Assembly: GCF_014648915.1 (NCBI RefSeq)
Contig: NZ_BMSA01000018.1
Location: 1 to 64,000, forward strand
From: Streptomyces phaeofaciens
Lineage (GTDB): Bacteria > Actinomycetota > Actinomycetes > Streptomycetales > Streptomycetaceae
DNA: 64,000 nt
Direction of reading: 5' to 3'
The notes below the pieces were generated by a model. That model was not told the DNA's origin. It did no database searches and saw nothing but the letters and a program-made list of their open reading frames with translations. A program made the translations under genes and the position numbers. Numbering within the stretch: position 1 is the first letter of the stretch; every line of letters starts with the position of its first letter. Below, in pieces: positions 1-7,866 of the stretch.

Positions 1-45
1 CCTCGCCGTCTGTCTGATCACCCACCGCCATGTCCAGAGGCTTTG

Positions 46-684
46 TTAGGGCCAGTTAGGCCCGTACACGGTGATGGAGCCCTTGGCGCCGGGGATCCGC
101 TTGTCGATGCGGATGTGGAAACCGATGGTGACCGAGGATCCGGGCAAGGGGTTGGCGTCGCACAGGAAGAAGTGGTTGTCCTTGTCCTGCGGCGGCCGGC
201 ATGAGTATCTCCGATCGTCGTCGTCCCCTTCCCAGGGAATGGACGTGATCGTGGTCCCGGGTGGCGGCACCACCGCGAAGGTTCCGGGTGCTCCGCCGTC
301 GGGGGACTCGGAACCCAGGTTCTTCACGCCGAGCCGGACCACGACGGTGTCACCCACCCTGCCCTTGACCGTTCCGGTGACAGGGATGTAGTCCGAAGGC
401 GGGGACGGTTGGGACACACCGGCAGGGAAGACCGTGCCAGGGTGCGCCAGTTGGAGGCCGTGGGTTGCGGTGGTGGACAACACGCGGGTGGTCCGGGCCC
501 GTTGGGGCAGTTGGCTCCGCAAGCTGTCGGTGACGGGTGCCGTGGAGACCTTGGCGCGTATGGCTGCTTGATGCCCCGCCGCCGACTGGGATTGTGCCCA
601 CACCGGCCCCCCCACCGCCGTCCCGAGCACGGCCAGAGACACGACGACAGCGCCGATCCGACGCCCGCCGGCACGCTCAGCCAT
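46..684 (-). CDS. Secreted protein with C-terminal beta-sandwich (DUF11-like)
   Basis: A predicted exported protein of 212 residues. The N-terminus has an Arg-rich stretch followed by a hydrophobic segment (about residues 9-28, ending PVWAQSQSA), which reads as a Sec or Tat signal peptide. The C-terminal half (GDTVVVRLGVKNLGSESPDGG, then a Cys pair in YSCRPP and FLCDANP) looks like a DUF11 or CARDB-type extracellular beta-sandwich. The ATG at 684 is chosen because it sits directly before the signal peptide; an in-frame ATG at 720, just after the stop of the upstream acetyltransferase, is an alternative that would allow coupling. Function is unknown; a cell-surface or binding role is an inference. 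Confidence 0.7.
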   Translation of the reverse strand: MAERAGGRRIGAVVVSLAVLGTAVGGPVWAQSQSAAGHQAAIRAKVSTAPVTDSLRSQLPQRARTTRVLSTTATHGLQLAHPGTVFPAGVSQPSPPSDYIPVTGTVKGRVGDTVVVRLGVKNLGSESPDGGAPGTFAVVPPPGTTITSIPWEGDDDDRRYSCRPPQDKDNHFFLCDANPLPGSSVTIGFHIRIDKRIPGAKGSITVYGPNWP

Positions 685-725
685 GGGGCCTGAACCGTTC
701 TGGGCGTTGCGGGGCCGCATGGTTG

Positions 726-1184
726 TCAGCGGGGCTGGTAGTCGAGGGTTCCGAGGGGCCAGTTCGTGGTCAGCCAGGTCGTGACGGCCACTTGCAGGGG
801 CGCGTCCAGCTCGGCTCTGTCGGCACGGACCCAGGAGCGGACGTCGGTGTCGTGATCGTCGCTTCGGGAGGGATAGATGTAGACGCACCCGATCACCTCG
901 CCTGTGTCGGTCTCGATGACGGTGTAGGTGAATCCGCGGCGCTGAGCGAAGTCGTCCGCGTGACGCCGCAGATCGGCGAGGTTCGCCTCCAGGGTCATCC
1001 CGTCCGCAGGAGGCCATGCTCGGTTCTGGAAGCCCGGGGTCGCACGGATGTGTTCGATGCTGCTGGTCCAGGCGGCGTGGTCGGCGGCGTTGTGCCGGGG
1101 TCCCAGAGGTTCCAGACGGAACTGTGGAGTGATCAGCTCCTCGGGGACGACGAAGTCGTCGGGAACGAAGGCATGGTCAGTCAT
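726..1184 (-). CDS. GNAT-family N-acetyltransferase
   Basis: A 152-residue acetyltransferase-like protein. It has the pattern of the Gcn5-related fold: an early beta strand with FRLEPLGPRHNAADHAAW, then an acceptor-side strand pair FTYTVIETDTGEVIGCVYIYPS, then the SWVRAD segment. The last part of the usual fold is short. The family transfers acetyl from acetyl-CoA to an amine; the substrate here cannot be read. The start is set at the ATG at 1184 (MTDHAFVPDD), since the longer frame upstream has shadow-type composition. It lies 41 bases upstream of the secreted protein on the same strand and may be cotranscribed with it. Confidence 0.75.
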   Translation of the reverse strand: MTDHAFVPDDFVVPEELITPQFRLEPLGPRHNAADHAAWTSSIEHIRATPGFQNRAWPPADGMTLEANLADLRRHADDFAQRRGFTYTVIETDTGEVIGCVYIYPSRSDDHDTDVRSWVRADRAELDAPLQVAVTTWLTTNWPLGTLDYQPR

Positions 1185-1334
1185 GGGGCCGAGGCTATGA
1201 GGCAGGGCCCACGGTTGCATCTGGATTGATGACGCCGCTCGCAGGGGCACCCGTGCGGTGTGGCTGTCGGCCGTGCGGCCGTCCTCCCGGATGTCCCGCT
1301 GCCCTCCGCCTCCAGGCGCCCGCTCCGACCGTCG

Positions 1335-2144
1335 TCAGTACGCCCCGAACGACCAGAAGACACCCACCTCGTCGTCGGATACCGCGATCAGGCCCAGGTC
1401 GTCGAGGAGATCGAGGCCGTTGACGTATTCGGAGGTGAGGAAACCATGGGATGCGGTGCCCTGGAGGCCCGCTGCGAGGAAGTCCGGGGCCGGGTCGGAG
1501 GCGGCGGTCGTCGCGTTGGTCCAGTAGCGGGCGGTGGGCCCGTACCGGTCGAGCAGGGTCCGGGCGTCCGCGAGTACGGCGTCCCGGTCGGGGCGGGAGC
1601 GGACGGGGGCGGGTTCCGACTGCCACTCCTCGGCCATGATGCCGAGCGCGGCGACCGCCGCCGCCGCCTCCAAGGGGTACAGCAGGCTGGGCAACTCTGC
1701 TGCGGCCGGGGGATCGAAGGGGTACGCGGGCACGGTGTGGCGGGCGTCATTGCCGCGGTCCCCGTCCAGGCGGAGCCAGCCCCGTGGGTCAGGGACCGCC
1801 CGGTACAGCACGGCGCGGACGTCGTGCGCCCAGTCCTCGTGCCGCCGAGGACCGGTAGCCGCGAAAGTGTAGGTGTCGTCGAGCAGCCGCAGCGCCGCCG
1901 CGTTCCAGGGACAGCGTCGAGAGCGGAACTCCGTCAGCAGACTGCCGATCTGACGGACAAACGCGTCCTGCGGCTCGCGGGGGATGTGTCGGAGCTGATC
2001 GAGGACCCAGTGGAGGAGCCCGTCCTCGCGTTCCGCCGCAAGGCGGACCGGTTCCCGCGGAAGTGGGGGGTCCGTTCCGTCCCACAGCGCCTCCAGATGC
2101 ACGTCCAGCAGATCCAGGGCGGTCCGGTCGGCAGGCAGGGGCAT
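1335..2144 (-). CDS. Hypothetical cytoplasmic protein
   Basis: A 269-residue soluble protein with no signal peptide or membrane segment, and I do not recognise a family. It is rich in Asp, Arg, Leu and Trp, with mainly helical character (LDLLDVHLEALWDG, LLHWVLDQLRHIPREPQ) and an acidic C-terminus (LLDDLGLIAVSDDEVGVFWSFGAY). The start at 2144 (MPLPADRTALD) gives the full globular sequence. The gene stands alone, divergent from the HEAT/MerR pair that begins about 200 bases away. Confidence 0.7.
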   Translation of the reverse strand: MPLPADRTALDLLDVHLEALWDGTDPPLPREPVRLAAEREDGLLHWVLDQLRHIPREPQDAFVRQIGSLLTEFRSRRCPWNAAALRLLDDTYTFAATGPRRHEDWAHDVRAVLYRAVPDPRGWLRLDGDRGNDARHTVPAYPFDPPAAAELPSLLYPLEAAAAVAALGIMAEEWQSEPAPVRSRPDRDAVLADARTLLDRYGPTARYWTNATTAASDPAPDFLAAGLQGTASHGFLTSEYVNGLDLLDDLGLIAVSDDEVGVFWSFGAY

Positions 2145-2296
2145 CGCGCCACTTTAGTCTGCGCCCGTTCAGGCAAGGTGAGCCGGGCGACAACGGCGTC
2201 GACATGGCGGTCGATGTCGGCGGAGGGTGTGGTGTCCTGCCGTGACCAGGCTCGGGTCACGCGGGGGAGTGGTGGGCGTTGGCGCTGGGGTGCTGT

Positions 2297-2327
2297 TTGA
2301 CCTTGACATCGTGGCAGGGTCTTCACT
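2297..2327 (+). promoter_or_regulatory. MerR-type promoter with inverted-repeat operator
   Basis: An imperfect inverted repeat, GACCTTGACA at 2299-2308 and TGGCAGGGTC at 2312-2321 with a 3-base spacer, matches at 8 of 10 arm positions. It lies between a TTGACC -35-like box (2297-2302) and a TTCACT -10-like box (2322-2327), 19 bases apart. A dyad inside an over-long 19-base spacer is the classical MerR arrangement. The strong ribosome binding site AGGAGG and the ATG at 2350 follow directly. The regulator is presumably the MerR protein encoded two genes on, which would make this autoregulation. Confidence 0.7.
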
Positions 2328-2349
2328 GCGTACCCAGGAGGTGGCTTCG

Positions 2350-3021
2350 ATGACGGTCACGGGTCAGGAAACGGATGCGGTACGGGTGCTGCGGGGATTG
2401 GAGGACGGCCGAGCGTCGGTGCGGTTGCGGGCTGCTCTGGCGGCGGGCACCGCACCTGATGAGGGGTTCGTCGGCCCGCTCATCGAGCGGTGCGCTGTCG
2501 AGCCCGAGTTCTTCGTCCGGGACATGCTGACCTGGGCGCTCACCCGCCACCAGGTGGAGGTGACGCTTTCCGGGTTGCTCCGCGAAGTCCGCTCGGAGCG
2601 GGCACAGGCGCGCAGCCAGGCACTGCACACGCTGTCCAAGATCGGGGACGGGCGGGCCTGGCCGGCGATCACCCCCGCGCTCCTCACCGATGCCGAGGAC
2701 GAGGTGGCGCGCAGCGCCTGGCGGGCCGCGGTCGTGCTGGTGCCGGAGGGCGAGGAGTCCGCGTTGGCCGCGGTGCTGGCGACGCAGCTCGGACGTGGTG
2801 AACGTCAGACGCAGCTGAGTCTGAGCCGGGCGCTGGTCGCGCTGGGTGAGGTGATGGTGCCGGCGGTGCGTGCCGCGACGACAGGCCCTGACCCGAGCGT
2901 GCGCGCGCACGCGCTCGCCACGCAGCGGCTGCTGCGCGACCCCGATGCCGATTTCGGGTTCGAGGTCGAGGAGGCGAAGCGCGTGGTGGCTCTCGGCGGG
3001 CCCGACGGAGAGGGAGGATGA
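2350..3021 (+). CDS. HEAT-repeat protein, partner of MerR regulator
   Basis: A 223-residue all-helical protein built from HEAT/PBS-lyase-type repeats: LRGLEDGRASVRLRAALA, LLREVRSERAQARSQALHTLSKIGD, LLTDAEDEVARSAWRAAVV and VRAATTGPDPSVRAHALA. Such solenoids bind proteins or nucleic acids and no catalytic motif is visible. The ATG at 2350 has an excellent AGGAGG site eight bases upstream. The stop is three bases before the start of a MerR regulator whose own C-terminal two thirds is also HEAT repeats. The two proteins may therefore form a complex or have arisen by duplication. The gene is expected to be under the MerR-type promoter just upstream. Confidence 0.8.
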   Translation: MTVTGQETDAVRVLRGLEDGRASVRLRAALAAGTAPDEGFVGPLIERCAVEPEFFVRDMLTWALTRHQVEVTLSGLLREVRSERAQARSQALHTLSKIGDGRAWPAITPALLTDAEDEVARSAWRAAVVLVPEGEESALAAVLATQLGRGERQTQLSLSRALVALGEVMVPAVRAATTGPDPSVRAHALATQRLLRDPDADFGFEVEEAKRVVALGGPDGEGG

Positions 3022-3024
3022 GAC

Positions 3025-4029
3025 GTGTTGATCGGTGAGGTGGCGCGACGGTCCGGGGTCAGTGCCCGCATGCTGCGGCATTACGAGTCGCTCGGTCTGG
3101 TGCGCCCTTCGGGCCGTACCGGCTCCGGCTACCGGGAGTACTCCGGTCAGGACATCCAGCGGATCTTCCATGTCGAGAGCCTCAAGTCGCTGGGGCTGTC
3201 GCTGCGGGAGATCGGGCGTGCGCTCGACGATCCCGGCTTCATGCCCGCCTCTCTCGTCGGCGACCTCGTCCGCCGGACACGCGAACGCATCGCGGCGGAG
3301 AACGAGCTGCTCACGCGGCTGCGCCGGATCGACGCCGCGGAGCCCGCCGGTTGGGAAGACGTCCTTCAGGTCGTCGCCCTCCTGCGGGCACTCGAGTCCA
3401 CGAGCGCCGGTGCACGCCAGCGCGCGGCGCTGTCCTCGGCCCACGAGGGCGCGGCGCCCGTGGAGGCGCTGGTCGAGGCGGTGCTGAGCGAGACGGATCC
3501 GAACGTCGCCGGGGCCCTTCGATGGGCCCTGGCGCGACTGGGCGAGGACGGCACGGCACCGCTCGCGCAGGGCCTCGGCTCAGCGGAGGCCGCGGTGCGC
3601 GAACGCGCCGCCCAGACCCTGGTCGAGATGCCCGGGGCTGAGGCTGCCGCGCAGCTGCACGACGCCCTCGCGCACCGCGACGCCGTGGTCCGCGGGTATG
3701 CGGCGGTGGCGCTCGGGACACGGGGTGTGGCCGATGCCGTCCCGGAACTCGTCGACATGATCGTGGAGGGAAGGAACGACACCGACGCAGCGGACGCGCT
3801 GAGCGTGCTGGCGAGTGACACCGAGGCGGCGGACCTGATCGCGGGCAAACTCGTCGACCGCCTCGCCCATGACAGCGCGCAAGCGCCTGCACGCGGACGG
3901 CTGACGCAGGCGCTGGCGGGCATCCCGGGAGCGAGGGCCTCGGGTGCCCTTGTTCAGCTGTCGTACGACGGGGACCGTGCCGTTGCGCTGACCGCGGCCT
4001 ACCTTCTTCAGCTGCGCGATGCACGGTGA
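3025..4029 (+). CDS. MerR-family regulator fused to HEAT repeats
   Basis: A 334-residue transcription factor. Residues 1-70 are a canonical MerR DNA-binding domain (MLIGEVARRSGVSARMLRHYE, then GYREYSGQDIQRI and LKSLGLSLREIGRAL). A dimerisation helix follows (about 80-110). From about residue 115 to the end there are HEAT-type helices (RWALARLGEDGTAPLAQGL, AVRERAAQTLVEMPG, AVVRGYAAVALGTRGVADAV). No metal-binding Cys cluster or known drug-binding domain is seen, so the solenoid is the likely sensor. GTG start with GGGAGG upstream, coupled to the preceding HEAT gene. It probably binds the dyad at 2299-2321. Confidence 0.88.
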   Translation: MLIGEVARRSGVSARMLRHYESLGLVRPSGRTGSGYREYSGQDIQRIFHVESLKSLGLSLREIGRALDDPGFMPASLVGDLVRRTRERIAAENELLTRLRRIDAAEPAGWEDVLQVVALLRALESTSAGARQRAALSSAHEGAAPVEALVEAVLSETDPNVAGALRWALARLGEDGTAPLAQGLGSAEAAVRERAAQTLVEMPGAEAAAQLHDALAHRDAVVRGYAAVALGTRGVADAVPELVDMIVEGRNDTDAADALSVLASDTEAADLIAGKLVDRLAHDSAQAPARGRLTQALAGIPGARASGALVQLSYDGDRAVALTAAYLLQLRDAR

Positions 4030-4200
4030 CCGAACAGGGCGGTCGGGAGGTCTGATCCTCAGCTGACGACGGTCCGTCACGATGGTGGGTGAGACGAGTG
4101 ATCTCCCTCATCGCCACCGGACCCGAGTCCTGCCGCCTGGCCCGCAGCAGAGCGAACGAGTACGCACGAGCGGTCGAACGCCATCTGGCATGATCGCGCC

Positions 4201-4779
4201 GTGAGTAGTGCAAGGCTGTCGGCCGCCGAGGGCGTGGAGTCACATGTCCGGGCGTTCTTCGAGGGACATTCTGTGGAGGTCGTCGACCACGACCTCGGGC
4301 CGGAACGGCGAGAGGCGATTCCCGACCTGCGTGTTCTCGTCGTGGGGCCCGGTCCCCGCAGCGACAGTTGGGCCTATGTGACCGCCGGGTGCTGGGCTGC
4401 GATGGAGAAACACGGTCATGGGCTTGAGTTCGTCATGACCGCACACGTCCGCGACCAGCGGTTCGTCCAGCTCATGGCGATGATCGCGTACTACCACTGC
4501 GGAGGGCATCGGCTCGACCTTGAGCACAGCATGCCGATCGGCGAACCGTGGGTGCCAGGCTCGACCTGCGACCACCTGCTCATCAGCCTGCCCTACCTCC
4601 ACGGACCCGACCTCGAACACTGCCCCTTGCCCGAGGGGCACGTCCGCATCCTGTGGACCCTGCCGGTGACGACCGCCGAGATCGAGTTCCGCCGACACCA
4701 CGGCCACGAGGCGTTGGAGCGACTTCTGGACGAAGCGGGGATCATTCCGACCGATCCGTTCAGAGCCTCTGTCGTGTGA
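4201..4779 (+). CDS. Suppressor-of-fused (Sufu) domain protein
   Basis: A 192-residue protein whose sequence follows the Sufu fold described from the animal Hedgehog pathway and widespread in bacteria as a stand-alone domain. Diagnostic parts are the central DHLLISLPYLHGPDLEHC segment and the C-terminal ILWTLPVTTAEIEFRRHHG followed by HEALERLLDEAGI. In bacteria these proteins often occur as immunity proteins or in signalling contexts, but no toxin neighbour is visible here. The gene uses a GTG start and ends about 120 bases before the broken IS element, which may have removed an original neighbour. Confidence 0.8.
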   Translation: MSSARLSAAEGVESHVRAFFEGHSVEVVDHDLGPERREAIPDLRVLVVGPGPRSDSWAYVTAGCWAAMEKHGHGLEFVMTAHVRDQRFVQLMAMIAYYHCGGHRLDLEHSMPIGEPWVPGSTCDHLLISLPYLHGPDLEHCPLPEGHVRILWTLPVTTAEIEFRRHHGHEALERLLDEAGIIPTDPFRASVV

Positions 4780-4897
4780 GTTCGCGCCCGTACCGGTCTG
4801 GCGGTCGTCGGCGATCAGGTTCCGGCGGTCAGGAAGAGAATCACGCGCCCGTAGTGGGCGCCCGGGCAGGAACGGCAGCCGTGCCCTGCGGGGTCCC

Positions 4898-5272
4898 TCC
4901 TTGTGGAGGGCGGCGTCGTGGCTGACGGGCCGACCGCCCCTGGAGCCCTTTTCCTTCCGGTGGGTGGCCTGGTCCCTCTTTTCCGGGATCACTGCCTTGA
5001 TGCCCCATTCACGCAGGTGGGCCCGGTTGCCGCGGGACGAGTAGGCCTTGTCCCCAGCAACCGCGTCCGGCCGGGTGCGGGGGCGGCCGGCGGGGCCGCG
5101 GACCCGTAACTTCCTGAGCACCGGGATGAACTGCGGACTGTCCGCGGCCTGGCCCGCGGTCAGCACGAACGCCAGCGGGCGGCACTTGCGGTCGGCGGCC
5201 AGATGGACCTTGCTGGTCTGCCCGCCCCTGGAACGTCCCAGGAGAGCGGTCTTCAGGCGGACTCTTCGCCGA
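4898..5272 (-). pseudogene. IS5-family transposase orfB, C-terminally truncated
   Basis: The second transposase frame continues the DDE domain. It contains GRSRGGQTSKVHLAADRKCR, FVLTAGQAADSPQFIPVL, then AGDKAYSSRGNRAHLREWGI with the second catalytic Asp, and IPEKRDQATHRKEKGSRGGRP. After DAALHKE the sequence turns into unrelated residues. The region that normally follows (the xERxxxRLKxxR block with the catalytic Glu) is absent, so the third acidic residue of the DDE triad is lost and the transposase cannot be active. Confidence 0.8.
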
Positions 5273-5744
5273 CGCCGGACGCGTCGCCGCTCCTGTCGCC
5301 CGGGATCGACTTCCTGCCCGCTTCGTTCTTCGAGGGTGCCCTCTTCGACCTGGCCTTCTCCTCCTCGGCGGCCGCCTTCTCCAGGGCAGTGACGACGTCC
5401 TCGCCCAGGTGCATCCCGGCGGCATCGTGGTGTCCCCGCACGGTGGTGGAGTCGATACTGACCAGGGACAGGTCCACCTCGCCCCGCTTCGCCGCTTCCG
5501 CGATCAGTCCCTCGAGAAGGGCCTCGAAGACGCCGGCGTCACGCCACTGCCGGAAGCGGTTGTGCACGGTCGACCAGGCGCCGAACTCCTGTGGCATCTC
5601 CCGCCACAGCCCGCTGGTCCTGAACCGCCAGATCACACCCTCGAACTGCTGCCGCAGCCGCTCGGGGTACGGGCCGTACTCGCCGACTGGCAGGTATGGC
5701 CCGATGAACTCCCACTCTGCGTCCGTCAGTTGTCCTCGCGTCAC
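5253..5744 (-). CDS. IS5-family transposase, orfA frame
   Basis: A 163-residue first half of a split IS5-type transposase. MTRGQLTDAEWEFIGPYLP and the WRFRTSGLWREMPQEFGAWSTVHNRFRQW block form the DUF4096 N-terminal domain. LVSIDSTTVRGHHDAAG carries the first catalytic Asp of the DDE triad. The frame ends at a TGA inside the Lys/Arg-rich linker. As usual for this group, the rest (GGQTSKVHLAADRKCRPLAF onward) is in another frame and would need programmed frameshifting. The start is the ATG at 5744, about 75 bases inside the IS end. Confidence 0.85.
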   Translation of the reverse strand: MTRGQLTDAEWEFIGPYLPVGEYGPYPERLRQQFEGVIWRFRTSGLWREMPQEFGAWSTVHNRFRQWRDAGVFEALLEGLIAEAAKRGEVDLSLVSIDSTTVRGHHDAAGMHLGEDVVTALEKAAAEEEKARSKRAPSKNEAGRKSIPGDRSGDASGVGEESA

Positions 5745-5796
5745 GCACGAAGGACTACCGGACCAGACCCCACCGCGAGATCGAATCCCGCGGATT

Positions 5797-5822
5797 GATC
5801 ACAACTCAATACACGCCCTAGC
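5797..5822. repeat. IS5-type terminal repeat with CTAG target, copy 1
   Basis: A 26-base sequence beginning GATCACAAC and ending CGCCCTAGC. It marks the intact end of the truncated IS. A copy matching at 23 of 26 positions lies at 6351-6376 in the same orientation. The CTA at 5818-5820 is also the stop codon, read on the minus strand, of the neighbouring hypothetical gene. Confidence 0.75.
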
Positions 5823-6282
5823 CGTACGGGTTGAGCGCCGAGAAGCGGACGGTGTCGCTGCGACGGTCGAACCACAGTTTGGTGGAGTAGCCGCTGCCGT
5901 CGCGGTCGAGTTCGTCCGACCGGATCCACTGGGGGTTCTCCGGCCCCTCGCCCTTGAGCGGCTTCTCGAACCATGAGGAGAAGTCAATGACCGGCCCCTC
6001 GGAGACGAAGGCGTGGGCCGCCGTCAGCTCGGCAAGTTTCCCCGGTGTCAGGCGGGCCAAGCCCGATATCACCAACTCCGGCGACGGTACGCCCCGGTCG
6101 TTGTCCCGGCTGCTCACCCACTTGGCGTCGGTGAGCGGGCCCAGCAGCGGGAACGCCCGCTCTAACGGCGCGGTGTCGGTGTGCCAGTCCTCCCCGGCCC
6201 CACTCGTCACCTGGCGCAGGGCCCACCAGGCGGGCAGCACCGCCAGCCCCACCCCGATCCCGATCAGCTTCCGTCGCTCCAA
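5818..6282 (-). CDS. Hypothetical protein with N-terminal membrane anchor
   Basis: A 154-residue protein of unknown function. A TTG start at 6282 is chosen because a G-rich site lies five bases upstream and it puts ERRKLIGIGVGLAVLPAWWAL, a signal anchor, at the N-terminus; the ATG at 6345 would add an improbable Arg/Cys-rich extension. The exported part includes LTPGKLAELTAAHAF, SSWFEKPLKGEGPENPQW and a terminal KLWFDRRSDTVRFSALNPYG. Its TAG stop is formed by the CTAG at the end of the IS, so the native C-terminus may have been cut. Confidence 0.6.
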   Translation of the reverse strand: MERRKLIGIGVGLAVLPAWWALRQVTSGAGEDWHTDTAPLERAFPLLGPLTDAKWVSSRDNDRGVPSPELVISGLARLTPGKLAELTAAHAFVSEGPVIDFSSWFEKPLKGEGPENPQWIRSDELDRDGSGYSTKLWFDRRSDTVRFSALNPYG

Positions 6283-6350
6283 AGAGACCCCCCATGGCCG
6301 ACTTCGGGGACACCCTATCCGGCTCGAGCACCTCGCCCGGAACACCTATC

Positions 6351-6376
6351 GATCACAACCAAATACGCGCCCTAGC
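6351..6376. repeat. Isolated IS5-type terminal repeat with CTAG, copy 2
   Basis: It matches 23 of 26 bases of the end repeat at 5797-5822, in the same orientation and again abutting CTAG, but no transposase lies next to it. It looks like the remnant of a second, diverged element. The CTA at 6372-6374 is the stop codon of the next minus-strand gene, the same arrangement as at copy 1. Confidence 0.65.
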
Positions 6377-7016
6377 AGTGGCCATCCACCCTGGTACCGA
6401 CAGCTGGAGCGAGACTCGGCCAGGGACGCCCCGTCCTGTCGGAGGCGGCGGACCGCAGGAGGTCGAGCAGGGTGCAGCCCAGGTAGCCCGAGAAACTCGC
6501 ATAGGCGGATCGGTAGTAACAGCTCCAGTAGCTCACGACCCGCCGCTGAGTCCGCGCGAAGAAGGCGGGGTTGTCCACGAGGAACTGCCCGTAGGCGAGG
6601 TGAGCGCGGGTGCCCTGCGTTCCGAGATCACGCAGCCCCTCGCAGATGTCTACCAGGATCTCCACGACGTACTCGCCCACCAGCTGCACGACGAACGGGA
6701 TGACCCACGGGTCCTCCGAGTCCACGATCTCCGACAGGTGACGCTGCCTGACCCACCCGTCGGAGTGCCTTGAGTACAAGCAGTGCAGCAGTTGTTGCCG
6801 GCGCCGTGAAAGCGTCGCCACCGCATCAGCCTGCGGCTCTTCGTTGTAGAGGCGCCCAGGGATGCAGACCCGCCGGCCCTGCACAACGACGGAGAACGGA
6901 GCAGCCGGCCGCAGGCGAGACGCAGGCATGATCGCCAGCACCGCCTCAGCATCGCCCGCAAGCTCGACCGGGAACGCCGTGATCAACGAAGCGGTGTTGT
7001 CGGATGTCGGCTGCAC
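6372..7016 (-). CDS. Hypothetical protein
   Basis: A 214-residue protein, no family recognised. The GTG at 7016 (VQPTSDNTASL) is the start that excludes the shadow-type upstream extension. It contains a beta-rich N-terminal part (APFSVVVQGRRVCIPGRLYNEEP), then helices with FVVQLVGEYVVEILVDICEGL and a Tyr/Phe-rich region (VVSYWSCYYRSAYASFSGYLGC). No signal peptide. The stop lies in the CTAG of an IS end, so the last 15-20 residues (PSLAPAVGTRVDGHC) may not be native. Confidence 0.6.
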   Translation of the reverse strand: MQPTSDNTASLITAFPVELAGDAEAVLAIMPASRLRPAAPFSVVVQGRRVCIPGRLYNEEPQADAVATLSRRRQQLLHCLYSRHSDGWVRQRHLSEIVDSEDPWVIPFVVQLVGEYVVEILVDICEGLRDLGTQGTRAHLAYGQFLVDNPAFFARTQRRVVSYWSCYYRSAYASFSGYLGCTLLDLLRSAASDRTGRPWPSLAPAVGTRVDGHC

Positions 7017-7149
7017 GAGCTGAGCATAGGGGGAGGAGACTGCACGATGACCGACGCCACCGCCCCACAGCCGCCCAGCGCGTGCAGTCTCCGTGTCCTC
7101 GCCCCACCGGCCAAGATAGGCGGCAGGTCGACTCGTTAGGGTCAAAGGC

Positions 7150-7812
7150 ATGACGACGACACCAATTGCCGGCAGTGCCTTCGACTTGCTCCGCCTCGAC
7201 GCCGTGTCGGACCAAGAGGCGTTGCGCCGGGTGTACGAACTCCCCGGCGACGCGGCCGTGCGCAAGCAGATGACCGAACTGACCGAGCAGACACGACGGT
7301 TGATCGGCTGCTCCTCGCTGGTGCTGGTCGCCAGCGCGGACGCCGAGGGCACCTGTGACGTCTCGCCGCGCGGCGGCCCCGCCGGGTTCGTCGCCGTCCT
7401 GGACGCGAAGACGGTGGCGATACCGGACGCGACAGGCAACAAGCGGCTGGACACTCTCCAGAACGTCGTCGCCACCGGGCGGGCCGGGCTGCTGTTCGTC
7501 ATCCCGGGGCGCACCACGACGCTCAGGGTGAACGGCCGGGCCTGCGTCTCCACCCGTCCGGAGCTGCTGTCGCAACTGACCGCCGTGGGCAAGCCGCCGG
7601 CCAGTGCGCTGGTGGTGGGGATCGAGGAGGTGTACCCACACTGCCCCAAGGCGCTGCTGCGCAGTGGGGCCTGGAAGCCGGAGCAGTGGCTGCCGGCGGA
7701 CGCGCAGCCGACCTCGGCCGAGGTGACGCTGGCCCAGCTGCGGATGCCGGAGCTGACGATCGCCGACATCGAGCAGGCGGAGGCGGACTCGCTGAAGTAC
7801 CGGTACGAGTAA
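7150..7812 (+). CDS. FMN-dependent PPOX-type flavoprotein (MSMEG_1061-like)
   Basis: A 220-residue split-barrel flavin protein of the pyridoxamine 5-phosphate oxidase superfamily. Typical segments are SLVLVASADAEGTCDVSPRGGPAGF, IPDATGNKRLDTLQNV and GRAGLLFVIPGRTTTLRVNGRA, which form the FMN-binding barrel. The C-terminus (YPHCPKALLRSGAWKP) is the signature of the group annotated as MSMEG_1061-like. Members bind FMN or F420 and probably reduce small substrates; the actual substrate is unknown. ATG start at 7150, single-gene unit. Confidence 0.85.
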   Translation: MTTTPIAGSAFDLLRLDAVSDQEALRRVYELPGDAAVRKQMTELTEQTRRLIGCSSLVLVASADAEGTCDVSPRGGPAGFVAVLDAKTVAIPDATGNKRLDTLQNVVATGRAGLLFVIPGRTTTLRVNGRACVSTRPELLSQLTAVGKPPASALVVGIEEVYPHCPKALLRSGAWKPEQWLPADAQPTSAEVTLAQLRMPELTIADIEQAEADSLKYRYE

Positions 7813-7866
7813 CAGGCCGACCTGCGACGCTCGATCACCGGCCGGCCGAAGCCCCGGACAGCACAC

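Larger units (their letters stand above)
4898..5818 (-). mobile_element. Truncated IS5-family (IS427-type) insertion sequence
   Basis: One intact end and most of a two-frame transposase. The upstream end is at about 5797-5818 (GGGCGTGTATTGAGTTGTGATC read on the minus strand) and abuts CTAG, a target of the YTAR type typical of this group. Homology on the other side stops inside the transposase C-terminus, just after the HKE residues of orfB (about 4898). The second terminal repeat, a matching CTAG and roughly 45 C-terminal transposase residues are missing. The element is therefore dead unless complemented. The 118 bases between it and the Sufu gene match nothing I recognise. Confidence 0.8.

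Noticed and set aside
4098..4193. 31-codon plus-strand ORF before the Sufu gene
   Set aside because: Starts with an unsupported GTG, has no ribosome binding site and no family resemblance; could be decayed coding sequence, but the evidence is too weak.
5745..5800. tRNA-like GATCGAATCCCGCGG segment
   Set aside because: It is the subterminal part of the IS5-type end; no cloverleaf can be drawn around it.
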